DNA from: DATGMP01 sp035293565
GTDB lineage: Bacteria; Pseudomonadota; Alphaproteobacteria; BOG-932; Roseiterribacteraceae
Assembly: GCA_035293565.1 (NCBI GenBank)
Contig: DATGMP010000109.1
Coordinates: forward strand, 1-42,831
Length of the DNA stretch: 42,831 bases
Reading direction: 5' to 3'
Below are positions 17,417 to 25,778 of the stretch, piece by piece; position 1 is the stretch's first letter, and each line of letters opens with the position of its first letter. The position numbers and the translations under genes are program-made. A model generated the notes under the pieces. That model did not search any database. It had not been told where the DNA came from and worked only from the letters and a program-made list of their open reading frames with translations.

Positions 17417-17709
17417 AAAAGGATTCACCAGTCGAATCGTTGGCCAAGCGTTAATGAAGCAGGAGCCAACGGCTGGGCAAATCAAAATTTGTGACGAATC
17501 GCGACAGATCGATCAGCCGCATGGCGGCAGGGCCGAGGGCTGACACGCTCGAACCCTGCCCGGCCAAACGATCGGCCAGGCGGGAGCAACTAATTTTGAA
17601 TGAAATCGACTCGAATGTACACCCCGCGCAATTACAATCGTCGACCTCTACAACGTCCAAATTACCTTCGACGGCCCGCTAAATTAGAAAATTGGATAAT
17701 AATCCAGAA
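17417..17709. other. Intergenic region between glmU and the DUF3108 gene
   Basis: 293 bases with no convincing gene. It must hold the glmU-glmS promoter. The half nearest the DUF3108 gene (17585-17709) is distinctly AT-rich for this genome. An imperfect 11-bp inverted repeat (CCTGCCCGGCC against GGCCAGGCGGG, 17555-17584) could form a hairpin but has no T-run on either strand. Confidence 0.5.
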
Positions 17710-18546
17710 TCAGCCGCCATGCTCTTCAGGCAGATTCTTCACACGCTGTAGGTTGAGGACCAGGCTTCCGAAGGGGCTAGGACTCTCGATCCGAACCGGC
17801 ACTTCGGTCCCGTCGGTGCCGACCCGGGCGATATCCACTTCGATCGGCACGATCTCCTCCTCGCCATCGACTTTGCGGGTAAAGAACTTCCTTTGGTTCT
17901 TCCGCCAAAAGCCGGCCACCGGCTCGACCCGGATCTCGCAGCGAAGCGCGTCGCCCTGATACATCGCAGCGTCCGAGGCTTCCAGATGCTCATGGCCATC
18001 GTCGCTGTAGATGAGGTCGAAACGGCGGCGGCCGTCGAAGACCGGCACTCGGCCGTCGCAGCTCCCGGTCCGATCGACGTTTTTCAGTCCCGCAAGGATG
18101 GCGCTCACGATATCGAGGGTATCGCGCGTCAGGTTCGCCGGCACCTCATCGCGTTGGTCCTCATGCGCGTCCGGCACGACGCGGCGATCGAGAAACCCGC
18201 CATGCCCGTCATAATCGAGGAAGACGGATCGGTCCTTGCCTTGAAAATTGGTGGTTTGCTCATGCTGCACCGGCTGGAGGCGGTCGTCGGTGACATTGCC
18301 GACGGATCGCATCTTGATGATCCAGGGGAACATCTTGGCAATGACTCCGGCGGTGACGGCATCGATTCGCACCTGATATTTCGCCGGCTCCGAGGCGATC
18401 GTGACCGTCGCGGTCAGCGCCTCCAGGCCTCCGACATAGATTTTGTAGTCGAGAGCCACCGCCGAGGGCCTCTCGCCGCGCGCACAGGGTGCTGCGAGCG
18501 CCAGGCCCGCCGCGAAAAGCCAAGGGCAGCCCGCTCGCATATTCAT
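17710..18546 (-). CDS. DUF3108 family secreted protein
   Basis: 278 residues from ATG 18546, with AGAGGG just upstream; ATG 18540 is equally possible. A signal peptide is present (CPWLFAAGLALAAPCARG). The mature protein follows DUF3108: ALDYKIYVGGLEALTATVTI near the start, the middle ANLTRDTLDIVSAILAGLKN, and RCEIRVEPVAGFW followed by EEEIVPIEVDIARV near the end. DUF3108 proteins are periplasmic or outer-membrane associated and of unclear function. It is divergent from tamA with 72 bases between starts, which may share a regulatory region. A role in the envelope is suggested only by export and this neighbourhood. Confidence 0.8.
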   Translation of the reverse strand: MNMRAGCPWLFAAGLALAAPCARGERPSAVALDYKIYVGGLEALTATVTIASEPAKYQVRIDAVTAGVIAKMFPWIIKMRSVGNVTDDRLQPVQHEQTTNFQGKDRSVFLDYDGHGGFLDRRVVPDAHEDQRDEVPANLTRDTLDIVSAILAGLKNVDRTGSCDGRVPVFDGRRRFDLIYSDDGHEHLEASDAAMYQGDALRCEIRVEPVAGFWRKNQRKFFTRKVDGEEEIVPIEVDIARVGTDGTEVPVRIESPSPFGSLVLNLQRVKNLPEEHGG

Positions 18547-18618
18547 CGCCCTCTTGCCATCCGTCTCATCCAAGGACACGAACGCTAAGCTCGCCTCCTG
18601 CTATCCACAACCGATCCA

Positions 18619-20535
18619 ATGCCCGCGCCAAGCGTTGAGTCGAGAGCGTCTGCCGTACAATCCCTACCCAAAGAACCCAGATTGCGCATCCAGCTCCTCC
18701 TTTGGTTTGTCCTCCTGGCGCTGCTCCTCCAGACAGCGCGCCCTGCCCGCGCGGCCGATCCGCAGCCCTACAAAGTCACGATCGCGGCGACAGGAGACAA
18801 GTCGCTCGACGATGCGCTTTCCGACGGTTCTCAGCTCGCTAGTCTTGCCAAAAAGGCGCCGGTCGGTCCCTTCCCGCTGATTACCCGGGCGAAGGGCGAC
18901 GTCGAGCGCGTCAAAAAGATCCTCGAAGGTTTCGGCTATTACCAGTCACGGATTGCGATTTCGATCGATGGTGTTCCGGCCGATGACCCATCTCTGGTGG
19001 ATCGGCTGAACGCGGTCCCCGCAGGCACCTCCGTCGAGGTCAAGATCGCGATCGAGAAAGGCCCTCTCTTCCATCTCGGAGAGATCACGCTCGATGGGGA
19101 TGTCCCGCCGGACGCGCGGGAAAAGCTTGGCCTGATGTCCGGACACCCTGCCGTCGCCTCCGACGTCCTGGCGGCCGGCGCCAAGCTTCTGACCGCGCTT
19201 CAGGAGGATGGGTACGCCCTCGCCGAGGTCGATCCACCGATCGCAATCCTCGATCCTGCCCGACAGACGCTCGACATCACCTTCAAGGCACGTCCTGGCC
19301 GCATTGCCAGGATTGGCGCAATCGATCTGGTCGACCTTCAATCGGTCAATCGAGAATTCGTCGAGCGCCGCCTCATGCTCCATTCCGGAGATCTCTTCCA
19401 ACCCAGCAAGATCGAAGCCGCTCGCCAGGATCTGGCGTCGATCGGCGTCTTCTCGGGCGTGTCGGCCCGCGCGGGTACCGAGATCGCGCCGGACGGAACA
19501 ATTCCGATCACCTTCGATTTCCAGGAGCGGCCTTTGCACGCCGTGGGCGCAAGTATCGCCTATTCGACCGACCTTGGCGGCAGCCTCAAAGCAACCTGGT
19601 CTGACCGCAACCTCTTCGGAAATGCCGAGCAGCTCAACCTGTCCGCCGGAACGACGGGGCTCGGGGGAACCGCTCAGAAGGGTCTCGGATACAATCTGCA
19701 GGCGCAGCTCATCGAGCCGGATTTCCTGATTCGCGATCAGTCTCTGGAATATGATCTCGGCGCGCTGAAGCAGGACCTGCAGGCCTATAACCAACGGGCC
19801 GTCACCGCCGCTGTAGCGCTCCATCGCAAGATTACGAAGGAACTGACGGGCAGCGTCGGGATTTCCGCTGAGCAGGAGCAGATCGTGCAGGAGGGAATCA
19901 CGCGCGATTACACGCTGGTCGGGCTACCCATCACGCTCGCCTACGACGCGACGGGTCTCACCGATCCACTCCAGGATCCGACTCATGGCTTCAGGGCGGC
20001 GGTGACCGTCACGCCGACGGAGTCACTCGGACGCCGTAACGCATCGTTCTTTATTCTCCAGATCTCGGGTTCGATCTATTTCGATCTCGCCGAGCTCGGT
20101 TTGACCGACCCCGGGAAAAGCGTCGTTGCATTGCGCGGCCTCATCGGGAGCGTGCAGGGCGCGTCACAGTTCCAGCTGCCACCCGACCAGCGATTCTATG
20201 GCGGCGGTAGCGCGACCGTGCGCGGCTTCAAATACCAGTCGATCGGACCGCTCTTCCGCGATCACAATCCGATCGGTGGCACTGCCATCGATGCAGCGAC
20301 GATCGAGCTCCGCCAGCGGCTTTTCGGAGATTTCGGCGCGGCGGCGTTCATCGACGCCGGACAGGTAAGCGCCGGCAGCGCGCCGTTCGGCGGAACGCTC
20401 CGGACGGGCGCCGGAATCGGTGCGCGGTACTATTCGCCGATTGGCGTCGTGCGCGCCGATTTCGCGGTTCCGCTCAACAGGCCGCCCGGTGACGACAGCT
20501 TCGAGTTCTATATCGGACTAGGGCAGGCATTCTGA
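18619..20535 (+). CDS. tamA: Translocation and assembly module outer-membrane protein TamA (Omp85 family)
   Basis: 638 residues. Omp85 protein that works with TamB in assembly or transport of envelope components to the outer membrane. A basic 20-residue leader precedes the hydrophobic core IQLLLWFVLLALLLQ and cleavage after ARPARA; the true start may be the TTG at 18682. POTRA-like repeats span about residues 50-300 (RVKKILEGFGYYQSRIAISI; GPLFHLGEITLDGDVP). The C-terminal barrel has the Omp85 VRGF motif as GGGSATVRGFKY and ends in Phe (YIGLGQAF), the usual barrel signal. The stop overlaps the tamB start as TGATG. Confidence 0.92.
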   Translation: MPAPSVESRASAVQSLPKEPRLRIQLLLWFVLLALLLQTARPARAADPQPYKVTIAATGDKSLDDALSDGSQLASLAKKAPVGPFPLITRAKGDVERVKKILEGFGYYQSRIAISIDGVPADDPSLVDRLNAVPAGTSVEVKIAIEKGPLFHLGEITLDGDVPPDAREKLGLMSGHPAVASDVLAAGAKLLTALQEDGYALAEVDPPIAILDPARQTLDITFKARPGRIARIGAIDLVDLQSVNREFVERRLMLHSGDLFQPSKIEAARQDLASIGVFSGVSARAGTEIAPDGTIPITFDFQERPLHAVGASIAYSTDLGGSLKATWSDRNLFGNAEQLNLSAGTTGLGGTAQKGLGYNLQAQLIEPDFLIRDQSLEYDLGALKQDLQAYNQRAVTAAVALHRKITKELTGSVGISAEQEQIVQEGITRDYTLVGLPITLAYDATGLTDPLQDPTHGFRAAVTVTPTESLGRRNASFFILQISGSIYFDLAELGLTDPGKSVVALRGLIGSVQGASQFQLPPDQRFYGGGSATVRGFKYQSIGPLFRDHNPIGGTAIDAATIELRQRLFGDFGAAAFIDAGQVSAGSAPFGGTLRTGAGIGARYYSPIGVVRADFAVPLNRPPGDDSFEFYIGLGQAF

Positions 20536-23500
20536 TGCGCCCGTGGATGATGATCGCGCTATGGACGATCAGTTTACTGATTGGAATCCCCGTTGTGGCG
20601 CTCGCGCTTCTCATCGTCGTCGCGAATACCGATAGCGGCCGCCGCCAGATCGAAGCCCTCGTGCCGAAGCTGACAGCCGGCGAGGTCCGGATCACCGCAT
20701 TGCGCGGCGAATTTCCCGGACACCTGCAGGTGGGGCACGCCGAGGTCCGAGACAAGGATGGCAATTGGCTCGCGCTGGATGATCTTATCCTCGACTGGTC
20801 GCCGTTGCTGCTGGTGACCGGGAAGGCAAAGATCGCTCAATTGTCAGCGGGCCATGTCGGCCTATCCCGCCTGCCCACCGCGTCCTCCTCGAAATCGACG
20901 AGCGGTGCGGGCCTACCGTTACGTGTCGCGATTGATGCGTTCCACGTGACCCGACTGGATCTTGCTCCGCCGATCGTCACTGCGGCCGCGTCTGTCGAGG
21001 TCGACGGCCGTCTGACGCTCAACTCCCTCCAGGACGGAGACGGCACGGTGACGATCCGTCGATTGGATGCGCCCGGGAACTATGAGCTGGAGGGCAAAGT
21101 GGATTCCAAATCGGTGAAGGCCCGCATCAGCGGATCCGAGCCGGCTCAAGGTCTATTGTCGGCTCTGGGAAATCTGCCCGAACTCGGCCCGCTTTCGCTC
21201 TCCCTCACGCTCGACGGCCCTCGCAATGCTGAGCGTGCTGCGCTCTCCCTGAATGCCGGCGCACTGCAGGCGCGAGGTCAAGGCACCGTCGATCTCGTGG
21301 GGAACAAGGCCGATCTCGATCTTACAGCCGAGGCGCCCGCGATGAAGCCCGGCCCGGATCTCGCTTGGCAATCGGCGCGGCTCGCCGCGCATTTCCATGG
21401 CCCCTTTTCGACCCCAAACGCCGACGCCTCGCTCGAGATCAATGCTTTGACGGCCGGGAATGCGGGGTTCGATCGCATCAGCGCGAAGATCATTGGCCAA
21501 GGCGGAAAGCTGAATACCAAAGCCGAGATCGTCGGTTTTCGGATCGGTGGCCAGCCGAGCCCGTTCACGACCGAGCCGCTGAAGCTCGATGCCGACGCAA
21601 TTCTCGACCAGCCTGCGCGTCCGATCACCTTCAAGCTGTCCCATCCGCTTATCGTGATCGAGGGCCGTGCGGATCTGGGCGGCGACATCAACGGCTCCAT
21701 CAGCATGATCGTGACGGATTTGGCTCCGTTCGCGACGACGCAAGGGCTGAGCCTCCAAGGACATGCCTCGGCAACGGCCAGCGCGATTCGAAAAGGCTCG
21801 ACGACGCGCGTGACCGCCGATGGCCAAATCGCCGTCACCGGCGGACAGCCCATGGCGGTCAAAGCAGGAGGCGACGTGACGTTCGGCTTCGCCGCCGATC
21901 TGAATGGCCAGGACGTGACGATCGAGCACGCCGCCGTCGACGGCAAGGCGATCCACGCCGCGCTGCGAGGGTCGCGCAAGAACGGAAGCTTCAATGCGGA
22001 TTTGTCTCTCTCCCTCCCCGATCTATCGGCGGTTCAGCCTCCGTATTCGGGAGCCCTCACGCTGCGCGCGAACATCAAAGGACCGGAAACGGGATTCATA
22101 GGCACCGCGCTGATCGACGGCGAGATCGCCGCACCGGGGATTCCGCGGAGCCCGCTGAAGGTCTCTCTGGAAGCGCAAGGTCTTCCAACGCTGCCCGCCG
22201 CGAAGATCGACGCGCAGGGAAGCCTCGCGGGCGCTCCGCTCGTTGTCGCGGCCCAGTTCGAACGTGACGCAAGTGGAACAACCCGATTCGCGATCGAAAA
22301 GGCAAGCTGGAAGAGTTTTCAGGCCAACGGCGACCTTTCTCTCGCTCCCGGCTCCGCATTGCCGACCGGCCGCCTCGATCTTTCCATGAAGCGGCTGAAC
22401 GAGCTTGAACCGTTTCTCGGCTCGCCCCTGCAGGGCGATCTCCGGGCGTCCTTGGACACGATCACCGCGAAGAACGGGACGCCTCAAAGCATCGTGAAGC
22501 TCAATGCCAACGGAGTCGCTTTCGGCAACAACCGGATCGATCGCCTTAGCCTGGACGGCCATGTCGACGATCCCATCGCGCACCCGATCGTCGCCTTGAA
22601 AATAGATGCCACCGGAATCGCCGCGAACGGTGTCGCCGGAAGCGCCAAGATCGACGCGACCGGACCGCAGGATGCACTCTCGGTCCGCCTGACCTCGGAT
22701 CTCGAATCCTCCGGACTACCCGCTCGGATCGCCATCAACGCCACAGCCGACCTCCCGCATCAGGCTGTTCGCCTCACCACTCTCGACGCAAGCTATGCCA
22801 ACGAGAAGCTCCGGCTTCTGCAGCCCCTGCGCGTTACCTACGGCAACGAAATCGCCATTGACCGGCTGCGCCTCGCGTTGGGCGATGCCGTCATAACAGG
22901 AGCCGGAAAGCTGTCGCCGTCCCTCGCCTTCACGCTTTCCGTTCGCAACGCCAGCCCATCGCTCGCCGCCCCCTTCCTTCCATCCGATCTCGCAGCGGAG
23001 GGCACGATCGGTTTTGATGCGAAGCTCACCGGGGCCGCAACGTCACCAAATGGCGATATTCGGCTGAGCGCGCATGATCTCCAGCTGCGCAGCGACATGG
23101 GACGCGGACTTCCACGAGCCAATCTCGACGCAAGCGCAATTCTGAGCGGCGGCAGCGCGAGAGTTGCTGCGCGACTGGGAATGGGCAGCAAGGCTGCGCT
23201 CAAGCTGGACGGCTCCGTACCGCTCGCGGCGAGCGGGCCACTCGATCTGCGGACCAGCGGCTTCGTCGATCTCGTCGTGCTCAATCCGTTGCTGGCGCCG
23301 GCGGGGCGAAGCGCCGAAGGCAAGCTGTCGCTCAACGCCGCCATAGCCGGCAACGCTGCGGCCCCGCGCATCACCGGCAACGCCACACTCGCCGGCGGCT
23401 CGGTTCAGGACTTTGCCCAAGGCATTCATCTGACCGACATCCACGGAAGGATCGATGCCGAAGGCGACACGCTCCGGTTCGACACGCTCGCCGGTCGGGC

Positions 23501-24560
23501 GGGACCTGGCAGCTGGACGATCAACGGCACAATCTCGCCGACGGCACCGGGACTTCCTATCGATCTCAAGCTCTCGGCCAAGAATGCACGGCCGCTTGCC
23601 AGCGATTTCATCACGGCCGATTTGAACGCGGATCTCACCGTAACCGGCCAGGCCGCACAGCAGGTCGCCCTCGCGGGCGATATCAAGATCAATCATGCCG
23701 AGATCAATATCCCCGACAGCTTGCCCAAGAGCGTGGCGACATTGGACGTGGTCTATCCCGGCGAGACGCCGCAGCGGCCTCCGTCTCCACCGCTCGAGAT
23801 CGATCTCGACCTCAAAGTCCGTGCCCCGGAACAGATCTTCGTGCGCGGTCATGGCCTCGATGCGGAGATGGGCGGCAAGCTCACGATCACCGGCGCAACC
23901 GCCAAGCCACAGATCGCGGGCGGCTTCGATCTTCGTCACGGCACGTTCAGCATTGCCGGCAAGACGCTGGATTTCACGTCCGGCCGGATCGGCTTCAACG
24001 GAACCAGCCCAAACGGAAAGCTCGATCCCACGCTCGCCTTCGTGGCGACCACTTCGGCCGGAGATGTGACCGCCACGCTCAATGTGACGGGCTATGCCGA
24101 CGCGCCGAAGATAAGCCTGTCGAGTTCCCCGACTCTGCCCCAGGACGAGATCCTCGCCCGGCTACTCTTCGGCCAGAGCACCAAGCAGCTGAGCCCGCTG
24201 CAGATGGCCGAGATTCTGGAGGCCATCGCTTCGCTGAGCGGCGTGACTCCCGGCGGCTTGAGCAACCCGTTGGCTGCGGTGCGAAAGGGGCTTGGGCTCG
24301 ATCGGCTCTCTGTTGGCAGCGCCACGAACAATACGAGCGGCGCCAGCATCGAAGCCGGAAAATATGTTGCGAACGGCGTCTATGTCGGGACGAAGCAGAA
24401 CACGTCGGGCGGCACGGTGGCGCAGGTGCAGATCGACCTCACCAAGCATCTAAAGGCGGTCTCCCAGCTCGGCACCGGCGGCGGGACGCCTGCGACAGGC
24501 CTCACGCCCGACAATGATCCCGGAAGCAGCCTCGGCCTCACCTATCAGTTCGAATATTGA
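20535..24560 (+). CDS. tamB: Translocation and assembly module inner-membrane protein TamB (DUF490)
   Basis: 1341 residues. One N-terminal transmembrane anchor (MIALWTISLLIGIPVVALAL) is followed by a very long repetitive beta-strand body rich in short hydrophobic/polar alternation, as in AsmA/TamB bridge proteins, and a C-terminal TamB domain from about residue 990 (TLDVVYPGETPQRPPS; GHGLDAEMGGKLTITG; LPQDEILARLLFGQSTKQLS) ending LGLTYQFEY. It spans the periplasm and partners with TamA; TamB-like proteins are also implicated in phospholipid movement to the outer membrane. It overlaps tamA by one base, so expression is coupled. Its last codons overlap a TetR-like relic on the other strand. Confidence 0.93.
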   Translation: MRPWMMIALWTISLLIGIPVVALALLIVVANTDSGRRQIEALVPKLTAGEVRITALRGEFPGHLQVGHAEVRDKDGNWLALDDLILDWSPLLLVTGKAKIAQLSAGHVGLSRLPTASSSKSTSGAGLPLRVAIDAFHVTRLDLAPPIVTAAASVEVDGRLTLNSLQDGDGTVTIRRLDAPGNYELEGKVDSKSVKARISGSEPAQGLLSALGNLPELGPLSLSLTLDGPRNAERAALSLNAGALQARGQGTVDLVGNKADLDLTAEAPAMKPGPDLAWQSARLAAHFHGPFSTPNADASLEINALTAGNAGFDRISAKIIGQGGKLNTKAEIVGFRIGGQPSPFTTEPLKLDADAILDQPARPITFKLSHPLIVIEGRADLGGDINGSISMIVTDLAPFATTQGLSLQGHASATASAIRKGSTTRVTADGQIAVTGGQPMAVKAGGDVTFGFAADLNGQDVTIEHAAVDGKAIHAALRGSRKNGSFNADLSLSLPDLSAVQPPYSGALTLRANIKGPETGFIGTALIDGEIAAPGIPRSPLKVSLEAQGLPTLPAAKIDAQGSLAGAPLVVAAQFERDASGTTRFAIEKASWKSFQANGDLSLAPGSALPTGRLDLSMKRLNELEPFLGSPLQGDLRASLDTITAKNGTPQSIVKLNANGVAFGNNRIDRLSLDGHVDDPIAHPIVALKIDATGIAANGVAGSAKIDATGPQDALSVRLTSDLESSGLPARIAINATADLPHQAVRLTTLDASYANEKLRLLQPLRVTYGNEIAIDRLRLALGDAVITGAGKLSPSLAFTLSVRNASPSLAAPFLPSDLAAEGTIGFDAKLTGAATSPNGDIRLSAHDLQLRSDMGRGLPRANLDASAILSGGSARVAARLGMGSKAALKLDGSVPLAASGPLDLRTSGFVDLVVLNPLLAPAGRSAEGKLSLNAAIAGNAAAPRITGNATLAGGSVQDFAQGIHLTDIHGRIDAEGDTLRFDTLAGRAGPGSWTINGTISPTAPGLPIDLKLSAKNARPLASDFITADLNADLTVTGQAAQQVALAGDIKINHAEINIPDSLPKSVATLDVVYPGETPQRPPSPPLEIDLDLKVRAPEQIFVRGHGLDAEMGGKLTITGATAKPQIAGGFDLRHGTFSIAGKTLDFTSGRIGFNGTSPNGKLDPTLAFVATTSAGDVTATLNVTGYADAPKISLSSSPTLPQDEILARLLFGQSTKQLSPLQMAEILEAIASLSGVTPGGLSNPLAAVRKGLGLDRLSVGSATNNTSGASIEAGKYVANGVYVGTKQNTSGGTVAQVQIDLTKHLKAVSQLGTGGGTPATGLTPDNDPGSSLGLTYQFEY

Positions 24561-24650
24561 TTTCCGAAATAGGCGCACGAGCGCGTCGCGACTGCCGACA
24601 TAGGCGTAGATCGTCGATTCCGGAGACCTACGCGCAAACAGCCGAAGGCG
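24558..24650 (-). pseudogene. TetR/AcrR regulator relic (helix-turn-helix fragment)
   Basis: Read on the minus strand, this stretch encodes ESTIYAYVGSRDALVRLF preceded by LRLFARRSP. It closely resembles the recognition helix and start of helix 4 of TetR regulators (pattern STIYxYFGSKxALF). No start codon or C-terminal ligand domain is present, and the frame runs into tamB sequence. It lies immediately upstream of the divergent alcohol dehydrogenase, where a TetR regulator would be expected. Called on a match of about 20 residues only, so chance is not excluded. Confidence 0.35.
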
Positions 24651-24707
24651 GTCCCGGCGCCGCCTGGGACTGGACGATCGAGGCGACGACGGGTTAGCTA
24701 TACCCCC

Positions 24708-25778
24708 ATGAAATCCTACAGCGTGACTGCTTTCGGCAAACCTCTGGAGGAACTTGAGCAACCGATCCCAGCGCCCAGCGGCGCGGAGGTTGTCGTCAAG
24801 GTCAAGGCTGCCGGCATCTGCCACAGCGACATCCATATATGGGAAGGCGGATACGATCTCGGGCATGGCCGAAGGCTGTCGCTTGCCGATCGCGGAATGA
24901 AGCTCCCGCTGACGCTCGGCCATGAAACGGCAGGTGAAGCGATCGCATGCGGCCCCGAAGCGCACGGGATCGAAATAGGCCAGAACTATCTCGTTTATCC
25001 CTGGATCGGCTGCGGCGAATGCGAGGTCTGTCTCAGCGGAGCCGAGAACTATTGCCTCAACGCCTGCAACATCGGGGTCAATCGGGACGGCGGCTATGCC
25101 GAATATGTGCTCGTCCCGCATGCGCGCTATCTGGTGCCGATCGGCGACCTCGATCCTGCGGAACTTGCGCCTTATGCTTGCTCGGGCGTCACTGTCTACA
25201 GCGCGCTCAAGAAGTTCGGCGAGACGATCAAACGGCATCCACTCGTGGTGATCGGGGCTGGCGGCCTCGGGCACATGGCAGTCGGAATCCTCAAGGCGCT
25301 GGCCGGCCGCGGCGCGATCGTTGTCGATATCGATCCCGTGAAGCGAGACGCCGCGTTGGCCGCCGGCGCGCTCGCCGCCATCGACGTGAACGCCCGGGAC
25401 GCGATCGCGCAAATCCATCAGGCGGTCGGCGGTCCCTGCTATGGAGCGCTCGATCTCGTCGGGAGCCCCCAGACAGCTGAACTGGGATTCAATTGCCTGA
25501 CGCGAGGCGGCACGCTGGTGCTGGTTGGGCTCTTTGGCGGCGCCGCGCCGTGGCCTCTTCCGCTGATCGCCACCAAAGCAGTCAACATTATGGGGAGTCT
25601 GGTCGGCAACCTGCAGGAAACGCGCGAGCTGGTCGAGCTGGTCCGCGCGGGAGGGCTTGGCAAGATTCCGATCACGCGCCTGCCGCTTGAAAACGCCAAT
25701 GACGCGCTCATGGGCCTTCGAGAAGGTAAGTTCGTCGGCAGGGCCGTTCTGTGCCCCGGTCAAGCCGTCTCCAGCTAG
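24708..25778 (+). CDS. Zinc-dependent alcohol dehydrogenase (MDR family)
   Basis: 356-residue medium-chain dehydrogenase. Catalytic zinc ligands are visible in AGICHSDIHIW (Cys) and LTLGHETAGEAIACG (His-Glu). The structural zinc lobe is GCGECEVCLSGAENYC with four Cys. The Rossmann fold follows as VVIGAGGLGHMAVGILKALA with the acidic VDIDPVKRDAALAAGA, suggesting NAD. An unusual insert, GGYDLGHGRRLSLADRGMKL, sits between the zinc ligands and occurs in a subgroup of alcohol dehydrogenases. The physiological substrate is unknown. Its stop codon abuts that of the convergent ppc. A TetR-like relic lies just upstream on the opposite strand. Confidence 0.9.
   Translation: MKSYSVTAFGKPLEELEQPIPAPSGAEVVVKVKAAGICHSDIHIWEGGYDLGHGRRLSLADRGMKLPLTLGHETAGEAIACGPEAHGIEIGQNYLVYPWIGCGECEVCLSGAENYCLNACNIGVNRDGGYAEYVLVPHARYLVPIGDLDPAELAPYACSGVTVYSALKKFGETIKRHPLVVIGAGGLGHMAVGILKALAGRGAIVVDIDPVKRDAALAAGALAAIDVNARDAIAQIHQAVGGPCYGALDLVGSPQTAELGFNCLTRGGTLVLVGLFGGAAPWPLPLIATKAVNIMGSLVGNLQETRELVELVRAGGLGKIPITRLPLENANDALMGLREGKFVGRAVLCPGQAVSS

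Noticed and set aside
17555..17584. Imperfect 11-bp inverted repeat between glmU and the DUF3108 gene
   Set aside because: No T-run on either strand and two mismatches; no evidence for a riboswitch or terminator.
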